From Pseudomonas sp. GR 6-02 (lineage in GTDB: Bacteria; Pseudomonadota; Gammaproteobacteria; Pseudomonadales; Pseudomonadaceae): a stretch of 64,000 nucleotides of DNA. Position numbers and translations under genes: made by a program. The stretch lies in contig NZ_CP011567.1 of NCBI RefSeq assembly GCF_001655615.1, positions 4,535,001 through 4,599,000 of the forward strand. Reading direction: 5' to 3'. Below, in pieces: positions 45,322-53,746 of the stretch (position 1 is the first letter of the stretch; each line of letters opens with the position of its first letter). Below the pieces are notes generated by a model. That model made no database searches and was not told the origin of the DNA. It was given only the letters and a program-made list of their open reading frames with translations.

Positions 45322-45803
45322 CACAGTACAAAGCACACACCCTGTGGCGAGTTCCCACAGGGGTGGCTGCCTGCACCTCAAACAATAAAAACAAGAGGGA
45401 GCAACAGATGATTCGTACCCAGACAAGTCTGTCGTTCAGCAATGCCCCACACCTGTCGCCAGTGCTCTGTTGCGGGGCACTTGAGACCTGGCCAAGGAGT
45501 CAGTATTCTCCGCGGCCGCCCGAATCCGGTCTAAAAAAAAGCCCGGATTTAATTCCTGACCGGAAAGCCAACTTACCCCGGCTCCGGGCAGTATCAAGGC
45601 TTCCCGAAAAGACGCTCAATCGACTGTTTTAGAACAGCCGAACGGGCATTTTTTGGCTTTTTGAAAGCCTTGGCTCAGCTCTTGCTAACAGCACCAAAGC
45701 TGACCGAATGGATGATTTTTTACAGCAGCAAGAAAAGGCGCCACACCAGAGCGCCGACCTTAGAAAAATAACGTGGAACCACCTACTTTTTGGGAGCAAC
45801 CGA
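45322..45803. other. Long leader region before the OmpK/Tsx-like porin
   Basis: About 480 bases. Contains a stray half of family B (CTGTGGCGAG...), a GCCCC/GGGGC hairpin at about 45440-45480, an ATG at 45408 with GAGGGAGC upstream opening 75 codons of low-confidence sequence, a poly-A/GCCCGG element near 45533, and CTGTTTTAGAACAG at about 45620. It may be a structured 5' leader. Confidence 0.35.
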
Positions 45804-46589
45804 ATGAAACGTACGTGCACCAGCCTGATGCTCGCGGGATCCTTGCTGGCCGGGGGCCAGGCCATGGCCGGCGACTTGCTGCAATGGCAGAACAACAGCC
45901 TGACCTACCTCTATGGCAAGGACTTCCAGGTCAACCCGCGCATTCAGCAAACCGTCACTTTCGAGCACGCCGATGCATGGAAATACGGCGACAACTTCAT
46001 GTTCGTCGACAAGATTTTCTACAACGGCAAGGACGACCCCGGCGTCGGTTCGAACACCTACTACGGCGAAATCAGCCCGCGCTTGTCGTTTGGCAAAATC
46101 TTCGACCAGAAACTGGAGTTCGGCCCGGTCAAGGACGTGCTGCTGGCCATGACGTACGAGTTCGGTGAAGGCGATACCGAGTCTTACCTGATCGGTCCGG
46201 GTTTCGACCTGGCGATTCCTGGTTTCGACTACTTCCAGCTGAACTTCTACCAGCGTCACACCGAAGGCAGCCGCCCTGGTGACAACGTCTGGCAGATCAC
46301 CCCGGTCTGGTCCTACACCATTCCGGTGGGCGATTCGAACATCCTGATCGATGGCTTCATGGACTGGGTGGTCGACAACGACAAGAACAGCAAAGGCACC
46401 TACCACGCCAACCTGCACTTCAACCCGCAGATCAAATACGACTTGGGCAAAGCGCTGAACATTGGCGAGAAGCAGTTGTATGTGGGTGTCGAGTACGACT
46501 ATTGGTCGGACAAGTACGGGATCAGGGACAGTCAGTACTTCAAGACCGATCAGAGCAACACGAGCTTGCTGGTGAAGTTCCACTTCTGA
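45804..46589 (+). CDS. OmpK / Tsx-like nucleoside-specific outer-membrane channel
   Basis: 261 aa from ATG 45804 (GGGAGC upstream). Signal peptide MKRTCTSLMLAGSLLAGGQAMA, then a 12-strand beta-barrel typical of the nucleoside-channel Tsx family: LLQWQNNSLTYLYGKDF and the final aromatic strand NTSLLVKFHF. Outer membrane. Placed after the urate permease, it probably admits purine nucleosides or urate, completing uptake across both membranes. It has its own long leader. Confidence 0.9.
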   Translation: MKRTCTSLMLAGSLLAGGQAMAGDLLQWQNNSLTYLYGKDFQVNPRIQQTVTFEHADAWKYGDNFMFVDKIFYNGKDDPGVGSNTYYGEISPRLSFGKIFDQKLEFGPVKDVLLAMTYEFGEGDTESYLIGPGFDLAIPGFDYFQLNFYQRHTEGSRPGDNVWQITPVWSYTIPVGDSNILIDGFMDWVVDNDKNSKGTYHANLHFNPQIKYDLGKALNIGEKQLYVGVEYDYWSDKYGIRDSQYFKTDQSNTSLLVKFHF

Positions 46590-46599
46590 TCGTAAAAGC

Positions 46600-46689
46600 T
46601 TCGCGGGCAAGCCTCGCTCCTACAGGTCTTGTGTCGTTCACCGGTTATGTGAACGACTCAAATCCGTAGGAGCGAGGCTTGCCCGCGAA
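46600..46689. repeat. REPIN, family A
   Basis: TTCGCGGGCAAGCCTCGCTCC and inverted GTAGGAGCGAGGCTTGCCCG about 40 bases apart, between the convergent porin and patatin genes. Confidence 0.87.
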
Positions 46690-46706
46690 CAGCCACACCG
46701 CAAATC

Positions 46707-47879
46707 TCAAGCCGGAACCGCAGGCTCCACCAACCCCAGAAACCGGCACAGCTCATCGCGCTTGGCCAACGCATCGCGCCGCCCCAGATCAATCAATTCG
46801 CTGCAATACCCCGCCTCGAACAGCAGATAACTCAGCACCCCTGCCCCGCTGGTCTTGGTCGCCCCCGGCCCGCGTAAAAACAGGCGCAAGGCTGCCGGCA
46901 GTTCCTGGCGATGCCGCGCGGCAATTTCATCGATCGGCTGACTCGGTGAAATCACCAACACATCCACTGGCGCCGCTCCCAATGCACGACTCGAGATGCC
47001 ATCGGGCAGCAGATGGCTGAACTGGTTCAGACGCTGCAACAACTCGATGTCACTTTCCAGGCTGTCAATGAACGTACTGTTGAGCAGGTGCCCACCGACT
47101 TGCGCCAGGGTCGGCTGCTGACCGGTGTAGGCACGTTGCAGCGGCTGTTGCGGATCGATCCCGCGCGGGTTGCCGCTGACGCCCACCACCAGCACGCGAC
47201 TGGCGCCCAGGTGCAGGGCCGGGCTGATCGGTGCCGATTGACGCACCGCGCCATCGCCGAAATATTCTTCGCCGATTTTTACCGGTGCGAACAGCAATGG
47301 AATCGCGGAACTGGCGAGCAGATGGTCGACAGTCAGTTGGGTCGGCACGCCGACTCGCCGATGGCGCAACCAGGATTCGATGGTGCCGCCGCCCTGATAA
47401 AACGTGACGGCCTGGCCGGACTCGTAGCCGAACGCTGTAACCGCTACGGCCCGCAATTGCTTTTGCGCAATCGCTTCGGCGATCCCGGGCATGTGCAGTT
47501 TGTGATTGAGTAGGCGGCGCAGCGGCGAACTGTTAAGCAGGGCCACCGGCACCGGCGAGCCAATGCCCATCAGGTTGTGACTGACAAAACGGGCGGCCTG
47601 ATGAATCACCCCCGGCCAATCGCTGCGTAATACCAGATGGCTGCGAAAACCTTGCCAGAAGGCCGTCAGACGCTCGATCGCACTCCGAAAATCCATCGCC
47701 CCACTGGCCAGGCTGACCGCATTGATCGCACCGGCCGAGGTGCCGACGATCACCGGAAACGGATTCGCCGCCCCCATCGGCAGCAGCTCGGCAATCGCTG
47801 CCAGCACGCCTACTTGATAGGCCGCACGAGCCCCACCGCCGGAAAGAATCAACCCTGTAACCGGTTCAGCAGGACTCAT
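46707..47879 (-). CDS. Patatin-like phospholipase
   Basis: 390 aa. Catalytic dyad Ser48 in GTSAG and Asp in FGDGAVRQ; oxyanion loop SGGGARAAYQVG at 13-24. Such enzymes hydrolyse acyl esters of phospholipids or other lipids. No signal peptide. Position 35 bases downstream of the LpxL-type gene on the same strand suggests a lipid-remodelling operon. Substrate unknown. Confidence 0.92.
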   Translation of the reverse strand: MSPAEPVTGLILSGGGARAAYQVGVLAAIAELLPMGAANPFPVIVGTSAGAINAVSLASGAMDFRSAIERLTAFWQGFRSHLVLRSDWPGVIHQAARFVSHNLMGIGSPVPVALLNSSPLRRLLNHKLHMPGIAEAIAQKQLRAVAVTAFGYESGQAVTFYQGGGTIESWLRHRRVGVPTQLTVDHLLASSAIPLLFAPVKIGEEYFGDGAVRQSAPISPALHLGASRVLVVGVSGNPRGIDPQQPLQRAYTGQQPTLAQVGGHLLNSTFIDSLESDIELLQRLNQFSHLLPDGISSRALGAAPVDVLVISPSQPIDEIAARHRQELPAALRLFLRGPGATKTSGAGVLSYLLFEAGYCSELIDLGRRDALAKRDELCRFLGLVEPAVPA

Positions 47880-47914
47880 TGCAACACTCCATGGTGCTTA
47901 AAGGGATCGGTGAC

Positions 47915-48847
47915 TCAACCGCGTTTGGCGTACAGTTTCGGCTCGCCCGGTGGGCGGCTCTTGAAGCGGCGATGCGCCCAGAGATATTGCTCCGGACATT
48001 CGCGCAACGCACCCTCCACCCATTGGTTGATCCGAATGCAATCGGCCTCTTCCGTCTCGCCGGGAAAGCCTTCGAGCGGGGCATGAATCACCAGTCGATA
48101 ACCGCTGCCGTCAGCCAGGCGCTCCTGGGTGAACGGCACCACCAGCGCCTTGCCCAAGCGTGCGAATTTGCTGGTGGCGGTGACAGTCGCCGCCTGAATC
48201 CCGAACAGCGGCACGAAGATACTTTGCTTGGCGCCATAGTCCTGATCCGGTGCGTACCAGATCGCTCTCCCTGCGCGCAGCAGTTTGAGCATGCCCCGCA
48301 CGTCATCGCGTTCCACCGCCAGCGAGTCAAGGTTGTGCCGCTCGCGGCCTCGGCGCTGGATGAAGTCGAACAGCGGATTCTTGTGTTCGCGGTACATGCC
48401 ATCGATGGTGTGTTGCTGACCGAGCAACGCTGCGCCGATCTCCAGCGTGGTGAAGTGCACAGCCATCAGAATCACGCCCTTGCCTTGCGCCTGAGCCTGT
48501 TTCAAATACTCCAGGCCTTCGACATGGGCCAGTTTCGCCAGACGCTTGCGCGACCACCACCAGCTCATGGCCATCTCGAAGAAGGCGATGCCGGTGGACG
48601 CGAAGTTTTCCTTGAGCAGGCGTTTGCGCTCGGCAGCGGATTTTTCAGGGAAACACAGCTCAAGATTGCGCTTGGCAATGCGCCGTCGGTCGCCGGCCAC
48701 TCGGTACATCAATGCGCCCAGGGCGCGACCGATCGCCAGTAACGCCGGATACGGCAACTGAACAATCAGCCACAACAGCCCCAGGCCACACCACAGCGGC
48801 CAGAAACGCGGAGAAAGAAATGCTGTTCGAAATCGCGGGCGTTCCAT
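47915..48847 (-). CDS. Lipid A lauroyl/late acyltransferase (LpxL/HtrB type)
   Basis: 310 aa from ATG 48847. Inner-membrane-anchored (helix about 15-38) acyltransferase of lipid A biosynthesis. The HtrB motif VHFTTLEIGAALL (catalytic His with HxxxxxE), YREHKNPLFD and WYAPDQDYGAKQSIFVPLFG are present. Adds a secondary acyl chain to lipid A; Pseudomonas has two such enzymes, and this one sits beside minC as in P. aeruginosa. Its start lies about 120 bases from the divergent minC. Confidence 0.93.
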   Translation of the reverse strand: MERPRFRTAFLSPRFWPLWCGLGLLWLIVQLPYPALLAIGRALGALMYRVAGDRRRIAKRNLELCFPEKSAAERKRLLKENFASTGIAFFEMAMSWWWSRKRLAKLAHVEGLEYLKQAQAQGKGVILMAVHFTTLEIGAALLGQQHTIDGMYREHKNPLFDFIQRRGRERHNLDSLAVERDDVRGMLKLLRAGRAIWYAPDQDYGAKQSIFVPLFGIQAATVTATSKFARLGKALVVPFTQERLADGSGYRLVIHAPLEGFPGETEEADCIRINQWVEGALRECPEQYLWAHRRFKSRPPGEPKLYAKRG

Positions 48848-48965
48848 TAAAGGTTCCGGAAAGTTAATGGCCGCGCATTCTACATCGTTCGACCCGGCTT
48901 GCGGCCTGCGGGCGTTCTCGTTATAAGTCTCGGCACTTTTAGTGACAAGCCGTTGTATGCCGACC

Positions 48966-49703
48966 ATGAGCCAAACCGAACCGCTAGACCAAGATCCCGT
49001 GTTCCAGTTGAAGGGCAGCATGCTGGCCATTACGGTGCTGGAACTGGCCCGTAACGACCTCGAGAACCTTGATCGGCAACTGGCCGCCAAGGTCGCCCAG
49101 GCGCCCAACTTCTTCAGTAACGCGCCGCTGGTACTGGCCCTGGACAAACTCCCGGCCAGCGAAGGCTCGGTCGACCTGCCGGGATTGATGCGCATCTGCC
49201 GCCAGCATGGCCTGCGCACCCTGGCGATCCGTGCCAGCCGCATTGAAGACATCGCCGCCGCCATTGCGGTGGATCTGCCAGTGCTGCCGCCGTCCGGCGC
49301 GCGGGAACGCCCGCTCGACCCGCTCGAAGGCGTCGTAGCGAAAAAACCGGAAAAACCACCGGAGCCGACCATCAAACCGACAAAAATCATCACGTCGCCA
49401 GTACGTGGTGGCCAGCAGATTTATGCCCAGGGCAGCGATCTGGTGGTGATTTCGTCGGTCAGCCCGGGGGCGGAACTTCTCGCCGACGGCAACATCCATG
49501 TATACGGCGCGATGCGCGGTCGTGTGCTGGCCGGCGTCAAAGGTGATACGAAAGCCAGGATTTTCTGTCAGCAAATGACCGCTGAACTGGTCTCCATCGC
49601 CGGTCACTACAAGGTTTCCGAGGACCTGCGCCGCGATCCATTGTGGGGCGCCGGAGTACAAGTCAGCCTGTCGGGTGACGTGTTGAACATCATTCGGCTT
49701 TAA
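48966..49703 (+). CDS. minC: Septum-site determining protein MinC
   Basis: 245 aa from ATG 48966. Inhibits FtsZ polymerisation away from midcell. N-terminal domain ([15 protein letters not shown]) and a Pro-rich linker ([13 protein letters not shown]) precede the beta-helical C-terminal domain with [31 protein letters not shown] and the MinD/FtsZ-binding [10 protein letters not shown]. Expected family length. About 200 bases separate it from minD. Confidence 0.97.
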   Translation: MSQTEPLDQDPVFQLKGSMLAITVLELARNDLENLDRQLAAKVAQAPNFFSNAPLVLALDKLPASEGSVDLPGLMRICRQHGLRTLAIRASRIEDIAAAIAVDLPVLPPSGARERPLDPLEGVVAKKPEKPPEPTIKPTKIITSPVRGGQQIYAQGSDLVVISSVSPGAELLADGNIHVYGAMRGRVLAGVKGDTKARIFCQQMTAELVSIAGHYKVSEDLRRDPLWGAGVQVSLSGDVLNIIRL

Positions 49704-49904
49704 CGGATACTGCCGCATTTTCCAAGCATCTCTAAAACGTAGCGAAAACGGCTCAAACGAAGTAGGAAAAAGGCTAAAAGCAGTGTTTACCGGGGGTAGA
49801 TACCGCTCAAAACCGGATTCCAGCCAAGGCTGTCCGACTGCAGTAGTTTTTCAAGAGATGTTTTTCAGGGGCTAAACGTCCTTTTTCCTTAGGGGTAAAA
49901 CACC
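49704..49904. other. minC-minD spacer
   Basis: About 200 bases, longer than usual inside a min operon. No hairpin with T run; may hold a second promoter for minD. Nothing else seen. Confidence 0.4.
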
Positions 49905-50717
49905 TTGGCCAAGATTCTCGTGGTTACATCCGGCAAGGGTGGTGTGGGTAAGACCACCACCAGCGCCGCTATCGGTACCGGCCTCGCTCTGCGTGGTCAC
50001 AAAACAGTTATCGTCGACTTCGACGTCGGCTTGCGTAACCTCGACCTGATCATGGGTTGCGAGCGCCGCGTGGTGTATGACTTCGTCAACGTGGTGAACG
50101 GCGAAGCCAACCTGCAACAGGCCCTGATCAAAGACAAGCGCCTGGAAAACCTCTACGTGCTGGCCGCCAGTCAGACCCGCGATAAAGACGCGCTGACCCA
50201 GGAAGGCGTAGAAAAAGTCCTGATGCAGTTGAAAGAAGACTTCGAATTCGTGGTCTGCGACTCCCCGGCCGGTATCGAGAAAGGTGCCCACCTGGCCATG
50301 TACTTCGCTGACGAAGCGATCGTCGTGACCAACCCGGAAGTCTCCTCCGTACGTGACTCGGACCGCATGCTGGGCCTGCTGGCCAGCAAGTCCCGTCGCG
50401 CCGAAAACGGCGAAGACCCGATCAAGGAACACCTGTTGCTGACCCGCTACAACCCTACGCGCGTCGTCAACGGCGAAATGCTCGGCGTCGAAGACGTCAA
50501 GGAAATCCTCGCGGTGACCCTGCTGGGCGTGATTCCGGAATCGCAAGCCGTCCTCAAGGCCTCCAACCAGGGCGTGCCGGTGATTCTCGACGACCAGAGC
50601 GACGCCGGCCAGGCGTACAGCGATGCTGTCGATCGTCTGTTGGGCAAGACCGTGGACCATCGTTTCCTCGATGTCGAGAAGAAGGGATTCTTCGAGCGAC
50701 TTTTTGGAGGTAGGTAA
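49905..50717 (+). CDS. minD: Septum-site determining ATPase MinD
   Basis: 270 aa, start TTG at 49905: the protein begins [20 protein letters not shown] as in all MinD, no ATG or GTG fits, and AGGGGT lies 8 bases upstream. Deviant Walker [10 protein letters not shown] at 11-19 and [15 protein letters not shown] follow, and the C-terminal amphipathic helix ([10 protein letters not shown]) binds membrane. It drives the MinCD oscillation with MinE. Its stop overlaps the minE start (TAATG). Confidence 0.97.
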   Translation: MAKILVVTSGKGGVGKTTTSAAIGTGLALRGHKTVIVDFDVGLRNLDLIMGCERRVVYDFVNVVNGEANLQQALIKDKRLENLYVLAASQTRDKDALTQEGVEKVLMQLKEDFEFVVCDSPAGIEKGAHLAMYFADEAIVVTNPEVSSVRDSDRMLGLLASKSRRAENGEDPIKEHLLLTRYNPTRVVNGEMLGVEDVKEILAVTLLGVIPESQAVLKASNQGVPVILDDQSDAGQAYSDAVDRLLGKTVDHRFLDVEKKGFFERLFGGR

Positions 50718-50971
50718 TGAACCTTTTTGACTTCTTTCGTGCCAACAAAAAGCCCAGTACCGCCTCGGTAGCGAAAGAGCGTCTACAGATCATCGTGGCG
50801 CATGAACGCGGCCAACGCAGTACGCCGGACTACTTGCCAGCCTTGCAGAAGGAACTGGTGGAAGTGATCCGCAAGTACGTCAATATCGGGTCCGATGACG
50901 TGCACGTCGCTCTGGAAAACCAGGGCAGCTGCTCGATTCTGGAACTCAATATCACCCTGCCCGATCGCTGA
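50717..50971 (+). CDS. minE: Cell division topological factor MinE
   Basis: 84 aa. Stimulates MinD ATPase and pushes MinCD from midcell. Begins [30 protein letters not shown]: the amphipathic membrane helix, then the MinD-contact helix. It ends with the beta-strand [13 protein letters not shown]. Coupled to minD through a TAATG overlap. Of normal length. Confidence 0.97.
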   Translation: MNLFDFFRANKKPSTASVAKERLQIIVAHERGQRSTPDYLPALQKELVEVIRKYVNIGSDDVHVALENQGSCSILELNITLPDR

Positions 50972-50986
50972 GTCGATCCGGCGGGA

Positions 50987-51041
50987 GCCACGGCGGCTCA
51001 GGGCCCTTCCATGACTGGAGGGGGCCTGAGTCGCCGTTGGC
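50987..51041. terminator. Long GC hairpin after minE
   Basis: GCCACGGCGGCTCAGGGCCC pairs, with one bulge, with GGGGGCCTGAGTCGCCGTTGGC around a 15-base loop. There is no T run, so termination is doubtful; it could protect the min mRNA 3' end or affect the RluA-type gene 20 bases later. Confidence 0.5.
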
Positions 51042-51062
51042 GTTTGTTACGAGGCTGTTTTA

Positions 51063-51698
51063 ATGCCGTTGTCCAACATCCGCATCATCTATCAGGACGC
51101 CGCCGTACTGGTGGTGGATAAACCGACCCTGTTGCTCTCCGTCCCCGGACGGGCTGATGACAACAAGGACTGCCTGATTACGCGCCTGCAAGAAAACGGC
51201 TACCCGGAAGCGCGAATTGTCCATCGGCTGGACTGGGAAACCTCCGGCATCATTCTGCTGGCCCGTGACCCGGACACTCATCGCGAACTGTCTCGGCAAT
51301 TTCACGACCGCGAAACCGAAAAGGCCTACACCGCCCTGTGCTGGGGACAACCGGAACTGGACAGTGGCAGCATCGACTTGCCCCTGCGCTACGATCCGCC
51401 GACCAAGCCACGGCATGTGGTGGACCACGAATTCGGCAAGCACGCCCTGACCTTCTGGCGTGTACTGGAGCGTTGTGGCGACTGGTGCCGCGTCGAGCTG
51501 ACGCCGATCACCGGCCGTTCTCACCAGTTGCGCGTGCACATGCTCTCCATCGGCCACCCGCTGCTGGGTGACGGGCTCTATGCCCATCCGCAAGCCCTGG
51601 CTGCCTGGCCACGCCTGTGCCTGCACGCGAGCATGCTGAGCTTCACTCATCCGCAAAGCGGCGAACGCCTGCGCTTCGAGTGCCCGGCACCGTTCTAA
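51063..51698 (+). CDS. rluA: RluA-type 23S rRNA/tRNA pseudouridine synthase
   Basis: 211 aa. Isomerises uridine to pseudouridine (U746 of 23S rRNA and U32 of some tRNAs in E. coli RluA). Active Asp57 in ARIVHRLDWETSGI, and the KPTKPRHVV, VELTPITGRSHQLRVHM and HPLLGDGLYA motifs are intact. Short like RluA, without an S4 domain. Follows minE, and may share its transcript if the hairpin before it does not terminate. Confidence 0.93.
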   Translation: MPLSNIRIIYQDAAVLVVDKPTLLLSVPGRADDNKDCLITRLQENGYPEARIVHRLDWETSGIILLARDPDTHRELSRQFHDRETEKAYTALCWGQPELDSGSIDLPLRYDPPTKPRHVVDHEFGKHALTFWRVLERCGDWCRVELTPITGRSHQLRVHMLSIGHPLLGDGLYAHPQALAAWPRLCLHASMLSFTHPQSGERLRFECPAPF

Positions 51699-51733
51699 CG
51701 GCGGTGCCCAGGCTTCGGTGTCGAGGGAGCTGT

Positions 51734-51866
51734 TGTGGCGAGGGAGCTTGCTCCCGCTGGAGTGCGGAGCACTCCCAAAACCAGCGACCGTATTCTGTCG
51801 GGCACACCGCGCAAGCAGGATTTGCGGCCGCTGCGCCGCCGAGCGGGAGCAAGCTCCCTCGCCACA
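51734..51866. repeat. REPIN, family B
   Basis: Inverted TGTGGCGAGGGAGCTTGCTCCC arms about 85 bases apart, between the RluA-type and M18 peptidase genes, both on the plus strand. Confidence 0.87.
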
Positions 51867-51954
51867 TTAAATCTCACGCGCCGCCAACATCAGGCCCGCC
51901 GCACTTTGCGCTTTCAATACGTTAAACTGGCGCCACTGCTGTCTGGAGCTTCTT

Positions 51955-53244
51955 ATGCGCGAAGAGTTGAACCAAGGCCTGATCGACTTCCTCAAGGCCT
52001 CCCCTACCCCGTTCCATGCCACCGCCAGCCTTGTCCAACGCCTGGAAGCGGCCGGTTTTGTGCGCCTCGACGAGCGCGAGCCATGGACCACCGAAGCCAA
52101 TGGCCGTTACTACGTCACCCGTAACGACTCTTCGATCGTCGCGTTCAAAATGGGCCGTCATTCGCCCCTGCATGGCGGCATTCGCCTGGTCGGCGCGCAC
52201 ACCGACAGCCCGTGCCTGCGGGTCAAACCCCAGCCGGAACTGCAACGCCAGGGCTTCTGGCAATTGGGCGTCGAAGTCTATGGCGGTGCACTGCTGGCGC
52301 CGTGGTTCGACCGCGATCTGTCGTTGGCCGGCCGCGTGACCTTCCGTCGCGATGGTAAGGTCGAGAGCCAGTTGATCGACTTCAAGGCTCCCGTTGCAAT
52401 CATTCCGAACCTGGCCATTCACCTCAACCGTGAAGCCAACATGGGCTGGGCGATCAATGCCCAGACCGAACTGCCGCCGATTCTCGCGCAATTCGCCGGT
52501 GACGAGCGCGTGGACTTCCGCGCCGTGCTCACCGATCAGCTGGCCCGCGAACATGGCCTGAACGCCGATGTGGTGCTCGATTACGAGCTGAGCTTCTACG
52601 ACACCCAAAGCGCCGCGGTCATTGGCCTGCATGGCGATTTCATCGCGGGCGCCCGCCTGGACAACCTGTTGTCGTGCTACGCCGGCCTGCAAGCATTGCT
52701 GACGACTGAAACCGACGAAACCTGCGTGCTGGTCTGCAACGATCACGAAGAAGTCGGTTCCTGCTCGGCCTGTGGCGCTGACGGTCCGATGCTTGAGCAA
52801 ACCCTGCGTCGCCTGTTGCCCGAAGGGGATGAATTCGTACGGACCATTCAGAAATCCCTGCTGGTCTCGGCCGACAACGCCCACGGCGTGCACCCGAACT
52901 ACGCCGACAAGCACGACGCCAACCACGGCCCGAAACTCAATGCCGGCCCGGTAATCAAGGTCAACAGCAACCAGCGCTACGCCACCAACAGCGAAACCGC
53001 CGGGTTCTTCCGTCATTTGTGCATGGCCGAAGAAGTACCGGTGCAGAGCTTCGTGGTGCGCAGCGACATGGGCTGCGGCTCGACCATCGGCCCGATCACC
53101 GCCAGCCACCTGGGCGTGCGCACCGTGGACATCGGCCTGCCGACGTTCGCCATGCACTCGATCCGCGAGCTGTGCGGCAGCCATGACCTGGCACACCTGG
53201 TCAAAGTGCTGAGCGCGTTTTACGCCTGCCGCGAATTGCCATAA
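51955..53244 (+). CDS. M18-family aminopeptidase
   Basis: 429 aa, cytoplasmic. Di-zinc aminopeptidase of the M18 (ApeB) family, releasing N-terminal residues of peptides. First metal-binding His in [15 protein letters not shown]; then [14 protein letters not shown], the catalytic CNDHEEVGS, and [14 protein letters not shown] with the later metal ligands. Normal M18 length. Its own promoter must lie in or just after the REPIN region. Confidence 0.94.
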   Translation: MREELNQGLIDFLKASPTPFHATASLVQRLEAAGFVRLDEREPWTTEANGRYYVTRNDSSIVAFKMGRHSPLHGGIRLVGAHTDSPCLRVKPQPELQRQGFWQLGVEVYGGALLAPWFDRDLSLAGRVTFRRDGKVESQLIDFKAPVAIIPNLAIHLNREANMGWAINAQTELPPILAQFAGDERVDFRAVLTDQLAREHGLNADVVLDYELSFYDTQSAAVIGLHGDFIAGARLDNLLSCYAGLQALLTTETDETCVLVCNDHEEVGSCSACGADGPMLEQTLRRLLPEGDEFVRTIQKSLLVSADNAHGVHPNYADKHDANHGPKLNAGPVIKVNSNQRYATNSETAGFFRHLCMAEEVPVQSFVVRSDMGCGSTIGPITASHLGVRTVDIGLPTFAMHSIRELCGSHDLAHLVKVLSAFYACRELP

Positions 53245-53268
53245 CCCTTGTGATTAAAAGGCAACTTT

Positions 53269-53402
53269 TGTGGCGAGGGAGCTTGCTCCCGCTCGGCTGC
53301 GAAGCAGTCGTAACTTGGCAAACTCGGTCTGGCTGATTAGCCGATGTTGCTTTATTTTGGGGCTGCTTCGCAGCCCAACGGGAGCAAGCTCCCTCGCCAC
53401 AA
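53269..53402. repeat. REPIN, family B
   Basis: Inverted TGTGGCGAGGGAGCTTGCTCCC arms with internal GGCTGCGAAGCAG / CTGCTTCGCAGCC, 3' of the M18 peptidase. Confidence 0.87.
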
Positions 53403-53492
53403 TGATCTTACGATCCATTCCTGCCACACATCACCAACGCCCGCCCGAAAGCCGCCTAGACTTGCAGTAACCCCTCCGACAAGGCTGTCACC

Positions 53493-53669
53493 ATGATCTC
53501 GATGTCTTCGTTTCACGCCATGCTGATCCCGATTCTTTCCGGGATGATCATGTTGGCCATCGGCTTCAACTTTCGCGACAAGAACGCCGGTGTGTTCGCG
53601 ATGTGGGTCGGCATGCTGATGATCCTCGCCACCGTGATCTACAAGATCCTCGCCAAACTCAACGAATAA
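53493..53669 (+). CDS. 58-residue membrane protein with two helices
   Basis: ATG 53493, TAA 53667-53669. Two hydrophobic helices (about 8-25 and 36-54) are separated by a polar loop FNFRDKNAG. The C-terminus KILAKLNE is charged. The loop charges suggest both ends on the same side of the inner membrane. Codon use is host-like. A weak AAGG site precedes the ATG. Located between the peptidase and the MscS gene, both on the plus strand. Unknown family, but it reads as a real gene. Confidence 0.7.
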   Translation: MISMSSFHAMLIPILSGMIMLAIGFNFRDKNAGVFAMWVGMLMILATVIYKILAKLNE

Positions 53670-53746
53670 ATCCTCGCGCCCGGCTCGCATTGATTTTGAC
53701 GGGCTCGTACACTCGGCCGATTCGCTCATCCGAGGTTGACCGCCTA

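Noticed and set aside
45408..45632. 75-codon ORF with a good ribosome site
   Set aside because: Amino-acid composition looks like translated non-coding sequence; kept only as part of a possible leader.
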